Part shown: in pieces, positions 1 to 9,628 of the stretch
How positions within the stretch are numbered: the first letter of the stretch is position 1
Layout of the letters: the number at the start of each line of letters is the position of its first letter
DNA from: Pasteurella atlantica
GTDB taxonomy: Bacteria; Pseudomonadota; Gammaproteobacteria; Enterobacterales; Pasteurellaceae
Reading direction: 5' to 3'
DNA length: 64,000 nt
Assembly (NCBI RefSeq): GCF_963693435.1
Contig: NZ_OY856306.1
Coordinates: 1,736,001 to 1,800,000, forward strand
Position numbers and translations under genes: made by a program
The notes under the pieces: generated by a model
What the model saw: the letters and a program-made list of their open reading frames with translations, nothing else
The model's database searches: none
What the model was told of the DNA's origin: nothing

Positions 1-1218
1 TTTACGCCAATCTGCTTGGCTATTTTCTAAAATATCTTTGAAATATTTATCTGAGCCTAAGAAAATTAAATCAGGGTTTGCTTCATAGGCATCACGGATA
101 TTCCCTAAGAATGCACTACGAATAATACAGCCTTCACGCCATAATAATGCCGTATTACCATAGCTAATATTCCAACCAAACTCTTCTGACGCTTGACGAA
201 TCAACATAAAGCCTTGTGCATAAGAGATGATTTTTGACGCTAATAATGCTTTACGAACGGCTTCAATCCACTGTGCTTTGTCGCCTTCTACTTTGCCCAC
301 AGTTTTGTTGAATAATTTTGACGCTTCAACACGTTGTTCTTTAAATGAAGACACACAACGAGCGAATACAGATTCAGTGATTAAAGTTAAAGGAATACCA
401 AAGTCTAATGCATTGATACCTGTCCATTTACCTGTCCCTTTTTGCCCAGCAGTATCAAGGATTTTATCCACTAAACGGCTACCGTCTTCGTCTTTATAGC
501 CTAAGATCTCTGCTGTAATATCAATTAAATAGCTGTCTAATTCTGTTTTACGCCATTCATTGAACGTCGCTTCTAATTCATCATCAGATAAACCTACGCC
601 TTCTTTTAAGAATTGGTATGCTTCACAAATTAACTGCATATCGCCATATTCGATACCGTTGTGAACCATTTTTACAAAATGACCTGCACCGTCTTGACCA
701 ACCCAATCACAACAAGGTTCGCCTGCTGGCGTTTTTGCTGAAATAGCTTGTAACACAGGTTTAACAAAAGGCCACGCTTCTTCGTGACCACCTGGCATAA
801 TTGAAGGTCCAAATCTTGCTCCTTCTTCACCACCAGAAACACCTGTTCCAATAAAGCGAATGCCTTTTTCACGAAGTTCTACCACTCGACGGTTTGTATC
901 TGGGTAGTTTGAGTTACCGCCATCAATGATGATATCGCCTTCGTCTAAGTATGGTACTAAGCTGTTGATAAATTTATCAACCACTTCGCCTGCACGCACC
1001 ATCAACATAATACGGCGTGGTTTTTCTAATTTATCCGCCAAATCTTGCAAAGAATACGCACCAATAATATTCGTACCTTTCGCTTCGTTATTTAAGAAAT
1101 CATCGACTTTTGAAGTGGTACGGTTATACGCTACCACTTTAAAACCGTGATCGTTCATATTTAAAATTAGGTTTTGTCCCATTACGGCTAAGCCAATAAC
1201 ACCAATATCACCTTTCAT
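1..1218 (-). CDS. gnd: 6-phosphogluconate dehydrogenase, decarboxylating (C-terminus beyond window)
   Basis: Converts 6-phosphogluconate to ribulose 5-phosphate with reduction of NADP, the third step of the oxidative pentose phosphate pathway; cytosolic. About 406 codons are present and the frame is still open at base 1, so roughly 75-80 C-terminal residues are missing. The N-terminus reads MKGDIGVIGLAVMGQNL (Rossmann dinucleotide fold). Near residue 130 comes GVSGGEEGARFGPS, followed by the catalytic segment FVKMVHNGIEYGDMQ with the family lysine and asparagine. The ATG at 1218 is preceded by GAGGAGC, a good ribosome binding site. zwf and pgl lie upstream on the same strand, separated from gnd by a toxin-antitoxin pair and a membrane protein, so gnd probably has its own promoter. 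Confidence 0.96.
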   Translation of the reverse strand, partial: MKGDIGVIGLAVMGQNLILNMNDHGFKVVAYNRTTSKVDDFLNNEAKGTNIIGAYSLQDLADKLEKPRRIMLMVRAGEVVDKFINSLVPYLDEGDIIIDGGNSNYPDTNRRVVELREKGIRFIGTGVSGGEEGARFGPSIMPGGHEEAWPFVKPVLQAISAKTPAGEPCCDWVGQDGAGHFVKMVHNGIEYGDMQLICEAYQFLKEGVGLSDDELEATFNEWRKTELDSYLIDITAEILGYKDEDGSRLVDKILDTAGQKGTGKWTGINALDFGIPLTLITESVFARCVSSFKEQRVEASKLFNKTVGKVEGDKAQWIEAVRKALLASKIISYAQGFMLIRQASEEFGWNISYGNTALLWREGCIIRSAFLGNIRDAYEANPDLIFLGSDKYFKDILENSQADWRK

Positions 1219-1308
1219 TTTTGCTCCTCGTTTTGTTTGAAGTTTAAATTTGTTTCCCTTTAAGCAGTATGATCCTTATCAAAATTTGCAAATTTTTGTA
1301 ATAATGTG

Positions 1309-1317
1309 ACCGCTTGT
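1309..1317 (-). repeat. DNA uptake signal sequence (Apl type)
   Basis: Perfect ACAAGCGGT on the minus strand, beside an AT-rich AAATTTGCAAATTTT stretch that fits the extended uptake signal. Other perfect copies lie at 23159, 32965, 36274, 39052, 53522 and 55618. Confidence 0.85.
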
Positions 1318-1326
1318 TTAATTCTT

Positions 1327-1432
1327 TTGTAGGGGAGGATTAGGCATAGCCGTATATCCTCCCACTTTTGTAAATTTACTAATTAACGGAAGGATATTTC
1401 ACTCGCTCTGCGAGTTCAATCCTCCCCTACAA
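1327..1432. repeat. Intergenic inverted repeat (15-bp perfect ends)
   Basis: TTGTAGGGGAGGATT at 1327-1341 is repeated in perfect reverse complement at 1418-1432. It encloses about 76 bp with a second internal pairing (GTATATCCTCCC near 1352 against GGAAGGATAT near 1388). It ends one base before the toxin stop codon. It could be a MITE or REP-like unit, or the toxin operon terminator. No target duplication is evident. Confidence 0.6.
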
Positions 1433-1717
1433 TTATTTAAAAACCTGTGAATGTGTACCAATACGAGAAAGATACAAATAATCATCATCAATTTTGTAAA
1501 TCAATACTAAATCGTTAAAAATATGACAATCTCTAAAACCATCCATATTACCACTTAATGCGTGATCTCTATATTCTACTGGTAAGGGATAAGAATGTTG
1601 TAATAGATACATTACCTCAATAAATTCAGGTGTTAAACATTTTTTAGCACCCAATTTTTTGAAATCACGTTGAAAATCTTTTGTCATTACTGTTTTTAAC
1701 GGCTTTCTATTTTTCAA
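1433..1717 (-). CDS. YafQ-type mRNA interferase toxin (RelE/ParE superfamily)
   Basis: A 94-residue toxin of a type II toxin-antitoxin pair; the family are ribosome-dependent endoribonucleases in the cytosol. The C-terminal half matches the YafQ pattern: HALSGNMDGFRDCHIF, LIYKI and RIGTHSQVF. The residues corresponding to the YafQ active site are H52, H65, D69, H89 and F93; the tryptophan following the aspartate in E. coli YafQ is leucine here. The gene starts 3 bp after the antitoxin stop, the usual coupled arrangement. It sits between pgl and gnd and is unrelated to their metabolism, so it is probably an insertion into the pentose phosphate block. The active-site match suggests a functional toxin, although the Trp-to-Leu change is unusual. 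Confidence 0.9.
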   Translation of the reverse strand: MKNRKPLKTVMTKDFQRDFKKLGAKKCLTPEFIEVMYLLQHSYPLPVEYRDHALSGNMDGFRDCHIFNDLVLIYKIDDDYLYLSRIGTHSQVFK

Positions 1718-1720
1718 AAT

Positions 1721-2008
1721 TTAGCCCTTACATTGTCTCAATAATGCGTCTGTCAAAGTTTCATCATCTCTAACATCAACCATTTCGAAATCGCCATTTT
1801 CAATATCTTGTATTGATCTTAACGTTCTCGCATTCGGTTGATGATAATCCAAATTTACAGGAATGGTTTTAGTATGAGCGATTTCATTTAAAAACATATT
1901 CATTACCTGTGAAGGTGTTAAGCCATATTGTGCAATCACATCAAACGCTTGGTTTTTTATACTTTCAGGTACTCTAAAACTAAATGCTGAATTATTTACT
2001 GTTGCCAT
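1721..2008 (-). CDS. RelB/DinJ-family antitoxin
   Basis: A 95-residue antitoxin pairing with the YafQ-type toxin downstream. The N-terminal region (SAFSFRVPESIKNQAFDVI, then GLTPSQVMNMFLNEI) is the ribbon-helix-helix DNA-binding domain of the RelB/DinJ family. The C-terminal half (residues about 55-95) is acidic and should wrap the toxin. The ATG at 2008 precedes MATVNNSAFSF. Two identical-spaced palindromes lie just upstream at 2025-2041 and 2061-2077. These are the expected operators for autorepression by the antitoxin or the complex. It is first in the pair, as is normal for this family. Confidence 0.9.
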   Translation of the reverse strand: MATVNNSAFSFRVPESIKNQAFDVIAQYGLTPSQVMNMFLNEIAHTKTIPVNLDYHQPNARTLRSIQDIENGDFEMVDVRDDETLTDALLRQCKG

Positions 2009-2024
2009 TTTTTTATTCCCTTTT

Positions 2025-2041
2025 GTATTTCAATGTAATAC
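2025..2041. promoter_or_regulatory. Toxin-antitoxin operator, box 1
   Basis: GTATTTCAATGTAATAC has GTATT/AATAC arms and lies 17 bp before the antitoxin start. It matches box 2 in all but one base. Probable autoregulatory operator. Confidence 0.65.
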
Positions 2042-2060
2042 ATCAATATTAGATCAAAAA

Positions 2061-2077
2061 GTATTTCAATGCAATAC
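2061..2077. promoter_or_regulatory. Toxin-antitoxin operator, box 2
   Basis: GTATTTCAATGCAATAC starts 36 bp from the start of box 1, with the same GTATT/AATAC arms. Two boxes at this spacing suggest cooperative binding by the RelB-type dimer. Confidence 0.65.
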
Positions 2078-2156
2078 AATTATTTTAACTTTAGTAATTC
2101 AATTTTATTAAAATTTGTAAATTATAAGAAAAATATTACCATCCATTTGAGTTTTA

Positions 2157-2801
2157 TTAAAAAATAATTTTCTTATCTATCAATTGAGTTTTATTTTCTT
2201 GATACCAATTAACATATTTTAATAGTTTAGTTCTTTGATCAATTTTATAAAATAAAAAGATTTCAGGAATAGCAATAAAAAGTATATATGGAATCAAAAA
2301 TTCTGTACTGTTAAAAGTTAATTTAGAATAATAAAGAATAGATACACATATTCCTATAAAAATCAGGTAGTAAATTAAAAGAAAAACAAAACCAATTGCA
2401 GAATAAACATAAATACTATACCTTTTCTTTTCTATATCTTTATAATTTTTATCTAAAAATCCAAATTTATATAAAAAATTCAGTCTATTAAAATCATTCA
2501 AACCAATTTTTTTATTTTCTAAACAATTACATATTCTATCAAAATCAACACCTTTAAAATACGAAACCCTTTCACAAGCTAAGTCTTTAATAATTTGTGG
2601 TTTCTGCTTCAAATCATCTAACTCACAATTCAATTTGATAAGCTGTTCATAATCTTGAATAGCTAAAAGTAATTTTTCTTTTTTTTGAAAATCAATATAT
2701 TTTTTCAAATAGCATATTGTTAATAAAGCAACAACGGTAACCGCTATAATAAAAGCATTTTGACCTAACCCTAATAAAATGACTTTAACTAATTCATTCA
2801 T
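2157..2801 (-). CDS. Orphan membrane protein, 214 residues
   Basis: Not recognised. It has a hydrophobic helix at residues about 10-32, a charged middle of about 100 residues with Lys/Glu-rich helices and two cysteines (ICNCLEN), then two hydrophobic stretches at about 130-157 and 168-186, and a charged C-terminal tail. It is probably an inner-membrane protein with a cytoplasmic middle region. The start codon overlaps the pgl stop as ATGA, so the two are translationally coupled. Codon use is strikingly AT-rich (many ATA, AAA and TTA) compared with pgl and zwf, suggesting a later insertion into the zwf-pgl-gnd cluster. No function can be assigned. Confidence 0.6.
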   Translation of the reverse strand: MNELVKVILLGLGQNAFIIAVTVVALLTICYLKKYIDFQKKEKLLLAIQDYEQLIKLNCELDDLKQKPQIIKDLACERVSYFKGVDFDRICNCLENKKIGLNDFNRLNFLYKFGFLDKNYKDIEKKRYSIYVYSAIGFVFLLIYYLIFIGICVSILYYSKLTFNSTEFLIPYILFIAIPEIFLFYKIDQRTKLLKYVNWYQENKTQLIDKKIIF

Positions 2802-3499
2802 AACAACAACTCCCCCGCCTCTTTATCCAAATACCACTCTGTATTTCCATTACTTGCTTTAATTCTAGCCGCTGGATAGCTTTGTGCTTTTGGATCATTT
2901 GCAAAAATTTGTTTGATTATAACCGCTTTACTTTGTCCTGTTACAAGGTAAGTAACTCGTTTTGCTTTTTCAATCAATTTTGCTGTTTTTGAAATGCGTA
3001 ATTGTTTTGTTTCAGGGTGTTCTGCAATTATTACTAAACGCTCATCATCAAAATCAGTTTGATTTGGGAATAATGAAGCCGTATGTCCGTCTGTTCCCAT
3101 TCCTAAAATAATCCAATCAAATTTTTGGTTTGGTACGCAATCTTTGATCTCTTGTTCAAAGCGGATTAACTCAGCTTGAACTTCTTGTTCCCCCTGAATA
3201 CGATGAATATTTTCAGTAGGAATATCAATATGATCAAATAATAACGCCTGTACTTCGCCATAATTACTTTCAGGATCAGTTGGTTCAACCATTCGCTCAT
3301 CACCCCACCAAAAATGTAAATTTTTCCAATTTATTGCAGTGTTATAAGGCGGTTGAGCGAGTATTTTAAACAATAATTTTGGCGTACTTCCACCTGAAAG
3401 CGAGATATGAACAGGCTCGCCTTGTTCACTGTATGCTTTAAATTCTTGTGCGATCTTTTCTACCGCTTGCTGGGCTGAATCAAAAATAATTTTATTCAT
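2798..3499 (-). CDS. pgl: 6-phosphogluconolactonase
   Basis: Hydrolyses 6-phosphoglucono-lactone, the second step of the oxidative pentose phosphate pathway; cytosolic. The 233-residue protein is the DevB type. Near residue 35 it has the sugar-phosphate motif HISLSGGSTPKLLF, then WGDERMVEPTDPESN, and DWIILGMGTDGHTASLFP around residue 140. It starts 5 bp after the zwf stop, so zwf-pgl is a tight operon supplying successive enzymes. Its stop overlaps the start of the downstream membrane protein. Confidence 0.95.
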   Translation of the reverse strand: MNKIIFDSAQQAVEKIAQEFKAYSEQGEPVHISLSGGSTPKLLFKILAQPPYNTAINWKNLHFWWGDERMVEPTDPESNYGEVQALLFDHIDIPTENIHRIQGEQEVQAELIRFEQEIKDCVPNQKFDWIILGMGTDGHTASLFPNQTDFDDERLVIIAEHPETKQLRISKTAKLIEKAKRVTYLVTGQSKAVIIKQIFANDPKAQSYPAARIKASNGNTEWYLDKEAGELLL

Positions 3500-3504
3500 T
3501 ACTG

Positions 3505-4989
3505 TTATACCTTTTTCTTCATTTTACCTGATGGACGACGCCATACTTTGCCTTCTTTGGCAATTAAACGATCCGCTTCTTTTGGTCCCCAAGTACCTGC
3601 TTCGTAATCGTAAACTCGTCCTCCTGCTTTTTTATAAGCTAAGATTGGCTCAACGAATTTCCAACATGCGTGAACAGCATCGGTACGTGCGAATAAGGTT
3701 GCATCACCTTTCATTGCATCTAATAGTAAACGTTCATAAGCGGTTAAAAGATTTGGCGAGGCTAAGTCAGCATATCTGAAATCCATTGAAACTTCTTTTG
3801 ACTCAAACCCTGAACCCGGTTTTTTCAAACCAAAACGCATTGAAACACCTTCATCTGGTTGAATGCGAATAATCAATTTATTATCGGGTGCGTTTTGACT
3901 AAACACTGGGTGAGGGGTCGTTTTAAAGTGAATAACGACCTCTGTTACCCGTGCTGGTAACATTTTTCCTGAACGAACATAGAAAGGGACGCCTGCCCAA
4001 CGCCAGTTATCAATTTCACAGCGTAATGCCATATAGGTTTCTGTATTTGAATCTGCAGGAACACCTTTTTCTTCCAAGTAGCCTTTTACTTGCTTGCCGT
4101 TAATTTCTGCTCGAGTATATTGCCCTAAAACTAAATTATGCTTCACGGCTTCTTCACTTAATGGGTGTAAACAATGTAATACTTTTGCGACTTCATCACG
4201 CATTGAGTTTGCGTTAATAATTGCTGGAGGTTCCATTGCAACCATTGCTAATACTTGTAATAAATGGTTTTGGAACATATCTCGCATTGCACCTGAGCCA
4301 TCATAATAGCCACCACGATCACCCACGCCAATAGTTTCAGCCCCTGTGATTTCAATATAATCAATAAAATTTCTGTTCCAAAGCGGTTCAAATAAGCCAT
4401 TTGAGAAACGTAATACTAATAAATTTTGGACGGTTTCTTTGCCTAAATAGTGATCGATACGATAAATTTGATGTTCTTCAAAATAATGATGAATTTGAAT
4501 ATCTAATTCTTTTGCAGTATGAATATCATAACCAAAAGGCTTTTCAACAATTAAACGTTTCCAACCATTCTGTTCGGTATTTAAACCGTGAGCAGCGAGA
4601 CATTCGGGAATAATGCCATATAAACTTGGCGGAGTTGAAAGATAATAAAGGGTATTTCCTTCCGTTTGATAACGCTGATGAAGATCATCCAAACGAGGAA
4701 TAAGTTTACCATAATCTATCACATCAGAAGTATTAACCGATTGATAATAAAGATGTTTGCAAAAATTATCTAACATCTCACCGCTTGTATGCCCTGCCTC
4801 AATTAATGCACCATACATTTTTTCTCGAAATGTTTCATCACAAAAGTCACTACGTGCTACCCCTAAAACAGAAAAGTTTTCTGTTAACTGCCCGACTTTA
4901 TATAAATCATAAAGTGCTGGTATCAATTTACGGTAGGTTAAATCTCCTGATGCACCAAAGATTACAATACAATTATTATCTGCTTTCAT
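3505..4989 (-). CDS. zwf: Glucose-6-phosphate 1-dehydrogenase
   Basis: Oxidises glucose 6-phosphate to 6-phosphogluconolactone with NADP reduction, the entry step of the oxidative pentose phosphate pathway. The 494-residue length is normal. [19 protein letters not shown] at residues about 9-27 is the coenzyme-binding fingerprint. [15 protein letters not shown] near residue 180 is the substrate site with the catalytic histidine region. The C-terminal tail is strongly basic. It is first in the zwf-pgl operon; cysQ lies 66 bp upstream on the same strand and may share its transcript. Confidence 0.97.
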   Translation of the reverse strand: MKADNNCIVIFGASGDLTYRKLIPALYDLYKVGQLTENFSVLGVARSDFCDETFREKMYGALIEAGHTSGEMLDNFCKHLYYQSVNTSDVIDYGKLIPRLDDLHQRYQTEGNTLYYLSTPPSLYGIIPECLAAHGLNTEQNGWKRLIVEKPFGYDIHTAKELDIQIHHYFEEHQIYRIDHYLGKETVQNLLVLRFSNGLFEPLWNRNFIDYIEITGAETIGVGDRGGYYDGSGAMRDMFQNHLLQVLAMVAMEPPAIINANSMRDEVAKVLHCLHPLSEEAVKHNLVLGQYTRAEINGKQVKGYLEEKGVPADSNTETYMALRCEIDNWRWAGVPFYVRSGKMLPARVTEVVIHFKTTPHPVFSQNAPDNKLIIRIQPDEGVSMRFGLKKPGSGFESKEVSMDFRYADLASPNLLTAYERLLLDAMKGDATLFARTDAVHACWKFVEPILAYKKAGGRVYDYEAGTWGPKEADRLIAKEGKVWRRPSGKMKKKV

Positions 4990-5055
4990 TATTTACCTCG
5001 ACTATGTTTATTTTCAGCTACTATGACATACTTTTATAAAAATGATTAGTTGATA

Positions 5056-5853
5056 TTAACTATTAAACTGATACATTTTTTGCCAATTTATTTTTTTATT
5101 TCCCACCATTAAAAAGGGAGGATTAATAAGGGTTTCCCGTTGATTATAGGTTAAAGGTTCAAAATTAAGATTATAAATTTCACCGCCAACTTCAGAAAGG
5201 ATAACCTCTGCCGCTGCGGTGTCCCATTCTCCTGTTTTACCAAAACTTATATAACAATCTGCTTTTCCTTCTGCAACCAATCCTGCTTTTAAACTGCTAG
5301 AACCACAGCGTAAAAATTCAAAAGGATGTTGAATGCTATTTTTTATTTTGGTGTGTTTTCCACTTCCTACAGCAATAATTAAGCGGTCAGATCTTTCCAA
5401 CTTTTTGCAATTTTTTTCTAAACGATGAGCTTCACCTTTTTCAATTAAAAAAGCCCCTTGATTTTCCATTGCATAATAGGTTTTATCCAAAATAGGGGCG
5501 TGAATAATCCCTAAAACAGGTTTATTGTGACGCACTAATGCTATCATTATCGAAAAATGGTCTGTTCTATCAATAAATTGTTGTGTGCCATCGAGAGGAT
5601 CGACTATCCAATATTCATTCCATTTTTCACGTTCAGAAAGGGGATATTGACAATTTTCTTCAGATAAGATGGGAATATTTGGGGTAAGTTTGGATAATTC
5701 TTCAATTAAAAATTTACTAAGGAATAGATCGGCTTCAGTCACGGGGCTACTATCTGGCTTTATCGTTATTTCCACAGATTTTGTATAAAACTCTGCTAAA
5801 TGACGACCAGCTTGATACACAATATCTAAAAGAGATTGGTTCAATTGCTGCAT
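5056..5853 (-). CDS. cysQ: 3'(2'),5'-bisphosphate nucleotidase CysQ
   Basis: Removes the 3'-phosphate from 3'-phosphoadenosine 5'-phosphate, a by-product of sulfate assimilation; a magnesium-dependent inositol-monophosphatase-family enzyme. The 265-residue protein carries the three metal-site motifs: ILSEEN near residue 80, WIVDPLDGTQQF near residue 104, and GEWDTAAAEVIL near residue 208. The cysQ-zwf-pgl-gnd neighbourhood resembles that of Haemophilus influenzae. The start at 5853 has GGAGTAG upstream. Confidence 0.94.
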   Translation of the reverse strand: MQQLNQSLLDIVYQAGRHLAEFYTKSVEITIKPDSSPVTEADLFLSKFLIEELSKLTPNIPILSEENCQYPLSEREKWNEYWIVDPLDGTQQFIDRTDHFSIMIALVRHNKPVLGIIHAPILDKTYYAMENQGAFLIEKGEAHRLEKNCKKLERSDRLIIAVGSGKHTKIKNSIQHPFEFLRCGSSSLKAGLVAEGKADCYISFGKTGEWDTAAAEVILSEVGGEIYNLNFEPLTYNQRETLINPPFLMVGNKKINWQKMYQFNS

Positions 5854-5918
5854 TATCTACTCCTTCTTTAGTATAAATTTGGGGAATAGTGTGATTGTAA
5901 ACTATTTTTTGCAAAAAA

Positions 5919-6851
5919 TTAACTTATAAATAACTGCTGAATAACATCTCTACTTAATTGCTGACCTATTACCACAATACGTTCATCTGGCATTGATTCA
6001 CAACCAGTAATGGTATATTGACTTTCCACTATATCAAATTTCATCCAAACATCTGCAATTTCAGCATAGCCTTTTACTCGTGCAATTTTTCCACATAGCC
6101 CTGTGGTAAGCCAAAATAATCTATCTGCAAGTTGGTCAATATTCTGAATATTATGAGACGAGAAACTGATATTTTCTAATGGATCGACTTTTGCATCTTC
6201 TTGACGAAAAAAACGATACTTTACTTTATTCTCTTTTTGTTGAATTTCAATACCTTTTTCTAATAGTGAATGCCAGTTTTCTTTATGCCAAGTGCTATAA
6301 TGTGAATCAAAAAATTCCACATTATTTGTAAATTTTAATGAAGATCTTACCGCTTCAAAATCACTTTTTGAAAAAGTTTCTGATTTACTGACAACGACCG
6401 TACCTGCTGTATTAAGTTGATCTTGAAAATACTCAGGAAAATGTTGTTTACTCTCTTGATAGTGACGACCATCGACAATAGTAATCGGGGCAACAAGAGA
6501 AATATCCTCATAGACAATACGATTAAGCTGTTCAAGAATTTTACTTGGCATTGCCACACCACTTGGCTCAATCAATAAATAATCTGGGTTAAGGGTGTTT
6601 GCAATAGTGAGAACCGAATAACTAAAATCTAAATTTAACGAGCAACAGATACAGCCTTCGGTTAATTCCCAAACTTTCATATCTACGTCTTTATTTTGGC
6701 TTTGCTCTTGTTTTAGCAGTTCACCATCTAACCCTAATTCACCAAATTCATTTTCTAAAATCACGAACTGACGACCAGTCTGTTTAACCATATCTTTAAT
6801 GAAAGAGGTTTTACCTGCACCTAAAAATCCTGAAATAACGAGTATTTTCAT
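5919..6851 (-). CDS. CobW/P47K-family G3E GTPase (putative zinc metallochaperone)
   Basis: A 310-residue GTPase of the CobW family; several relatives (YjiA, ZNG1-type) deliver zinc or other metals to client enzymes. GFLGAGKTSF at residues 8-17 is the Walker A loop. ENEFGELGLDG near residue 34 is the family switch region. GCICCSL near residue 67 is the CxCC metal-binding motif that couples metal to GTP hydrolysis. The C-terminal domain (about 230-310) is the divergent CobW-C region. It lies 79 bp downstream of a zinc-dependent alcohol dehydrogenase on the same strand, so that enzyme is a plausible client; this pairing is inference. Metal specificity cannot be read from the sequence. Confidence 0.88.
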   Translation of the reverse strand: MKILVISGFLGAGKTSFIKDMVKQTGRQFVILENEFGELGLDGELLKQEQSQNKDVDMKVWELTEGCICCSLNLDFSYSVLTIANTLNPDYLLIEPSGVAMPSKILEQLNRIVYEDISLVAPITIVDGRHYQESKQHFPEYFQDQLNTAGTVVVSKSETFSKSDFEAVRSSLKFTNNVEFFDSHYSTWHKENWHSLLEKGIEIQQKENKVKYRFFRQEDAKVDPLENISFSSHNIQNIDQLADRLFWLTTGLCGKIARVKGYAEIADVWMKFDIVESQYTITGCESMPDERIVVIGQQLSRDVIQQLFIS

Positions 6852-6930
6852 TTAATCACTTCTACATTCAACATAAATAATTAGGGCAGATATATCAATC
6901 CGCCCCTTATCATCAACATTCAATAATAAA

Positions 6931-7983
6931 TTATAAAACAACTACTGGTTTAATCAGATCAGCTGGTTTATCTTTCATTAATAGCAATGCTTCTTCAACG
7001 TGTTCAAAGCCTTTGAATTTATGGGTTAATAATGGTTTAACATCTAATTTACCACATTCAATTAAGCTGGCTAATTTTTCAAGACGTAAACGTCCCCCTG
7101 GCATTAAACCACCATTGATTTGTTTATGACCCATACCTACACCCCAAGTTTCACGTGGAATATTAATGCTTGCACCACGACCTAAGTAGTTTACGTTACC
7201 GATTTTACCACCCGGTTTTAACACATTGATAATGGGTGCAAAAGTATCAACTGTACCACCAGCAATAATAGCTTTATCGACACCTTTACCATTCGTCATT
7301 TTCATTACTTGCTCATCAATTGGCTCGTGATAACCGATAAAATCAGTTGCACCATAACCTTTTGCAGCTTTTCTACAATTTTCACGAGTACCTACACAAA
7401 TAATACGTGAAGCACCTCTTAATGCAGCTCCTGCTACAGCCATTAAACCAACTGGTCCAATACCTACAACTAATACTACATCACCAAACTGAACATCAGC
7501 AAGTTCAACACCGTGAAAACCTGTTGGCACCATATCTGATAACATACACGCTTCTTCTGGAGGAATTGAATCGGGTAAGTGAGCAAGGTTAGCATCCGCG
7601 TGGTTTACGTGGAATAATTCACCAAATACGCCATCTTTAAAGTTTGAGAATTTCCAACCTGAAAGCATTCCACCTGAGTGCATAGGGAAACCACCTTGTG
7701 CTTCCACTGTTCCCCAGTCTGGTGTAATAGCAGCAACCATTACACGATCACCTTTTTTAAAGTCTTTCACTAATTCACCGACTTCTTCTACCACACCACA
7801 GGCTTCGTGACCAAGAATCATATTCTCTCTTTCACCAATAGCACCTTCCCATACGGTATGGATATCTGAGCTACAAGGCGACACTGCCAAAGGGCGAACG
7901 ATTGCATCCATAGGACCACATTTTGGTGCCTCTTTCTCAATCCAACCAGTTTCACCAATTTTTAACATTGCAAAACCTTTCAT
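6931..7983 (-). CDS. NADP-dependent zinc alcohol dehydrogenase (secondary-alcohol/isopropanol type)
   Basis: A 350-residue medium-chain dehydrogenase closely resembling the Clostridium beijerinckii and Thermoanaerobacter secondary-alcohol dehydrogenases, which interconvert ketones and secondary alcohols. The catalytic zinc ligands C37, H59 and D150 (with E60) are all in the family positions. The coenzyme loop is GIGPVGLM at 174-181. G198, T199, R200 and Y218 match the NADP-selecting residues of the clostridial enzyme, with Thr replacing Ser at 199. This family is commoner in anaerobes, so transfer is possible. An AGGAGAAC ribosome binding site precedes the ATG at 7983. The CobW GTPase downstream may share the transcript. 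Confidence 0.92.
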   Translation of the reverse strand: MKGFAMLKIGETGWIEKEAPKCGPMDAIVRPLAVSPCSSDIHTVWEGAIGERENMILGHEACGVVEEVGELVKDFKKGDRVMVAAITPDWGTVEAQGGFPMHSGGMLSGWKFSNFKDGVFGELFHVNHADANLAHLPDSIPPEEACMLSDMVPTGFHGVELADVQFGDVVLVVGIGPVGLMAVAGAALRGASRIICVGTRENCRKAAKGYGATDFIGYHEPIDEQVMKMTNGKGVDKAIIAGGTVDTFAPIINVLKPGGKIGNVNYLGRGASINIPRETWGVGMGHKQINGGLMPGGRLRLEKLASLIECGKLDVKPLLTHKFKGFEHVEEALLLMKDKPADLIKPVVVL

Positions 7984-8117
7984 TTTAGTTCTCCTATAAA
8001 GTTAATATTAAAAATAATTACTAATACGAATTATACTCTTTTGGAAAACCAAATCACGTTTTTTTTACTCCATTTGGCGTAAAAATTTGGTTAAAAATGT
8101 TAATAATTTTTACTTTT

Positions 8118-9479
8118 TTAAATCGCTTTTTCAATAGCTTCTGCAATACGTTGAGAATTAACACCACCTTTCGCACAGCGTTTTTCTAAACAAGACTCAA
8201 TAGAAAGAATAGGATAGACATCATCAGCAATCACGGTATGAAATTGTTGAAATTCATCAAGGGTTAATTCCTCTAATGCTTTTGCATTTTTTATAGCATA
8301 AACCACCGCTTCTCCAACAATATGGTGAGCCTCACGGAAAGGAATACCTTTGGCGACTAAATAATCCGCTAATTCTGTGGCATTGGCATAGCCTTGTTTT
8401 GCTGCTTCTAATGTTCGTTCAGTATTTATTTTAATATCATCCAACACTAACGTTGCCATATCTAAACAAGCAAGCCACGTATCAACAGTATCAAAAATAC
8501 CCTCTTTATCTTCCTGCATATCTTTATTATAAGCAAGAGGCAACCCTTTAATTGTTGTTAACAACCCTGTTAATGCTCCAATAACTCGCCCTGTTTTACC
8601 ACGAATAAGCTCGCAAGCATCAGGATTTTTCTTTTGTGGCATAAGTGAAGAGCCTGAAGTGACACGATCCGCCAATTCAATAAAATTGGCTTCACCGCTG
8701 TTAAAAATAATTAAATCTTCTGAAAAACGTGAAAGGTGTACCATACTAATAGAGGCAACAGCAAGTAATTCTAAAATATGATCACGATCCGATACACTGT
8801 CTAAACTATTATTTGTTGCACTTGCAAAGCCTAAATCCTGTGCCAATTTTTCACGATCAATCGGATACGCAGTCCCCGCCAATGCTCCACAACCTAACGG
8901 GCAAGTATTCATTCTATTATAAGCATCTTCTAAACGAGAATAATCACGTGCCAACATTTCATAATAGGCTAAACACCAATGAGCAAAAGTCACAGGCTGG
9001 GCACGTTGTAAATGGGTATAACCCGGCATTACTGCATTTTGATGATTTTTTGCAGTTGTGACTAATTTTTGTTGTAAACCACGAATGCTATGTTGCAATA
9101 ATTTAACTTGAGCTTTGCACCATAATTTAATATCTAACGCCACTTGGTCATTACGGCTTCGTCCTGTATGCAATTTTTTACCCAAATCACCTAATTTTTC
9201 AATCAGTTTTAACTCTACCCAACTATGAATATCTTCATTATCATCTTGTAAAATCACCTTCAAATTTGGTGCTAATTCAGTGTGTAATTCTTGTAGTGCT
9301 TGAATTAATTTCTGTTCTTCCTCTTTGGTAATAATGCCCACTGATGCAATCGCCTTTGCCCAACCAATCGAGCCTTCAATATCTTGCAACCCTAAACGAT
9401 AATCAAAACACAAAGAATCATTAAAAAGTTTAAACCGTTGATCTGCTGATTCACTAAAACGTCCACCCCAAAGTGCCAT
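8118..9479 (-). CDS. argH: Argininosuccinate lyase
   Basis: Splits argininosuccinate to arginine and fumarate, the last step of arginine synthesis; a cytosolic homotetramer of the fumarase/aspartase superfamily. The 453-residue protein begins [16 protein letters not shown], has [12 protein letters not shown] near residue 108, and carries the superfamily loop [16 protein letters not shown] near residue 277, whose serine is the catalytic acid/base. The partner argG lies about 38 kb away in this window, so the two arg genes are not in one operon. The start has AAGGAAAAATT upstream. Confidence 0.97.
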   Translation of the reverse strand: MALWGGRFSESADQRFKLFNDSLCFDYRLGLQDIEGSIGWAKAIASVGIITKEEEQKLIQALQELHTELAPNLKVILQDDNEDIHSWVELKLIEKLGDLGKKLHTGRSRNDQVALDIKLWCKAQVKLLQHSIRGLQQKLVTTAKNHQNAVMPGYTHLQRAQPVTFAHWCLAYYEMLARDYSRLEDAYNRMNTCPLGCGALAGTAYPIDREKLAQDLGFASATNNSLDSVSDRDHILELLAVASISMVHLSRFSEDLIIFNSGEANFIELADRVTSGSSLMPQKKNPDACELIRGKTGRVIGALTGLLTTIKGLPLAYNKDMQEDKEGIFDTVDTWLACLDMATLVLDDIKINTERTLEAAKQGYANATELADYLVAKGIPFREAHHIVGEAVVYAIKNAKALEELTLDEFQQFHTVIADDVYPILSIESCLEKRCAKGGVNSQRIAEAIEKAI

Positions 9480-9628
9480 AATTTTTCCTTTATTTTTTAT
9501 TAAATTAATTTAAAAGCAAATTTTTATATAGTTGCTTTTCTTTTTAGTCAATTACAATATTACATTATTTTTTTATCAAATAAAGTAGTAAAATCTTAAC
9601 AAGATCATACCGCCTACAAGTTTAGTAT

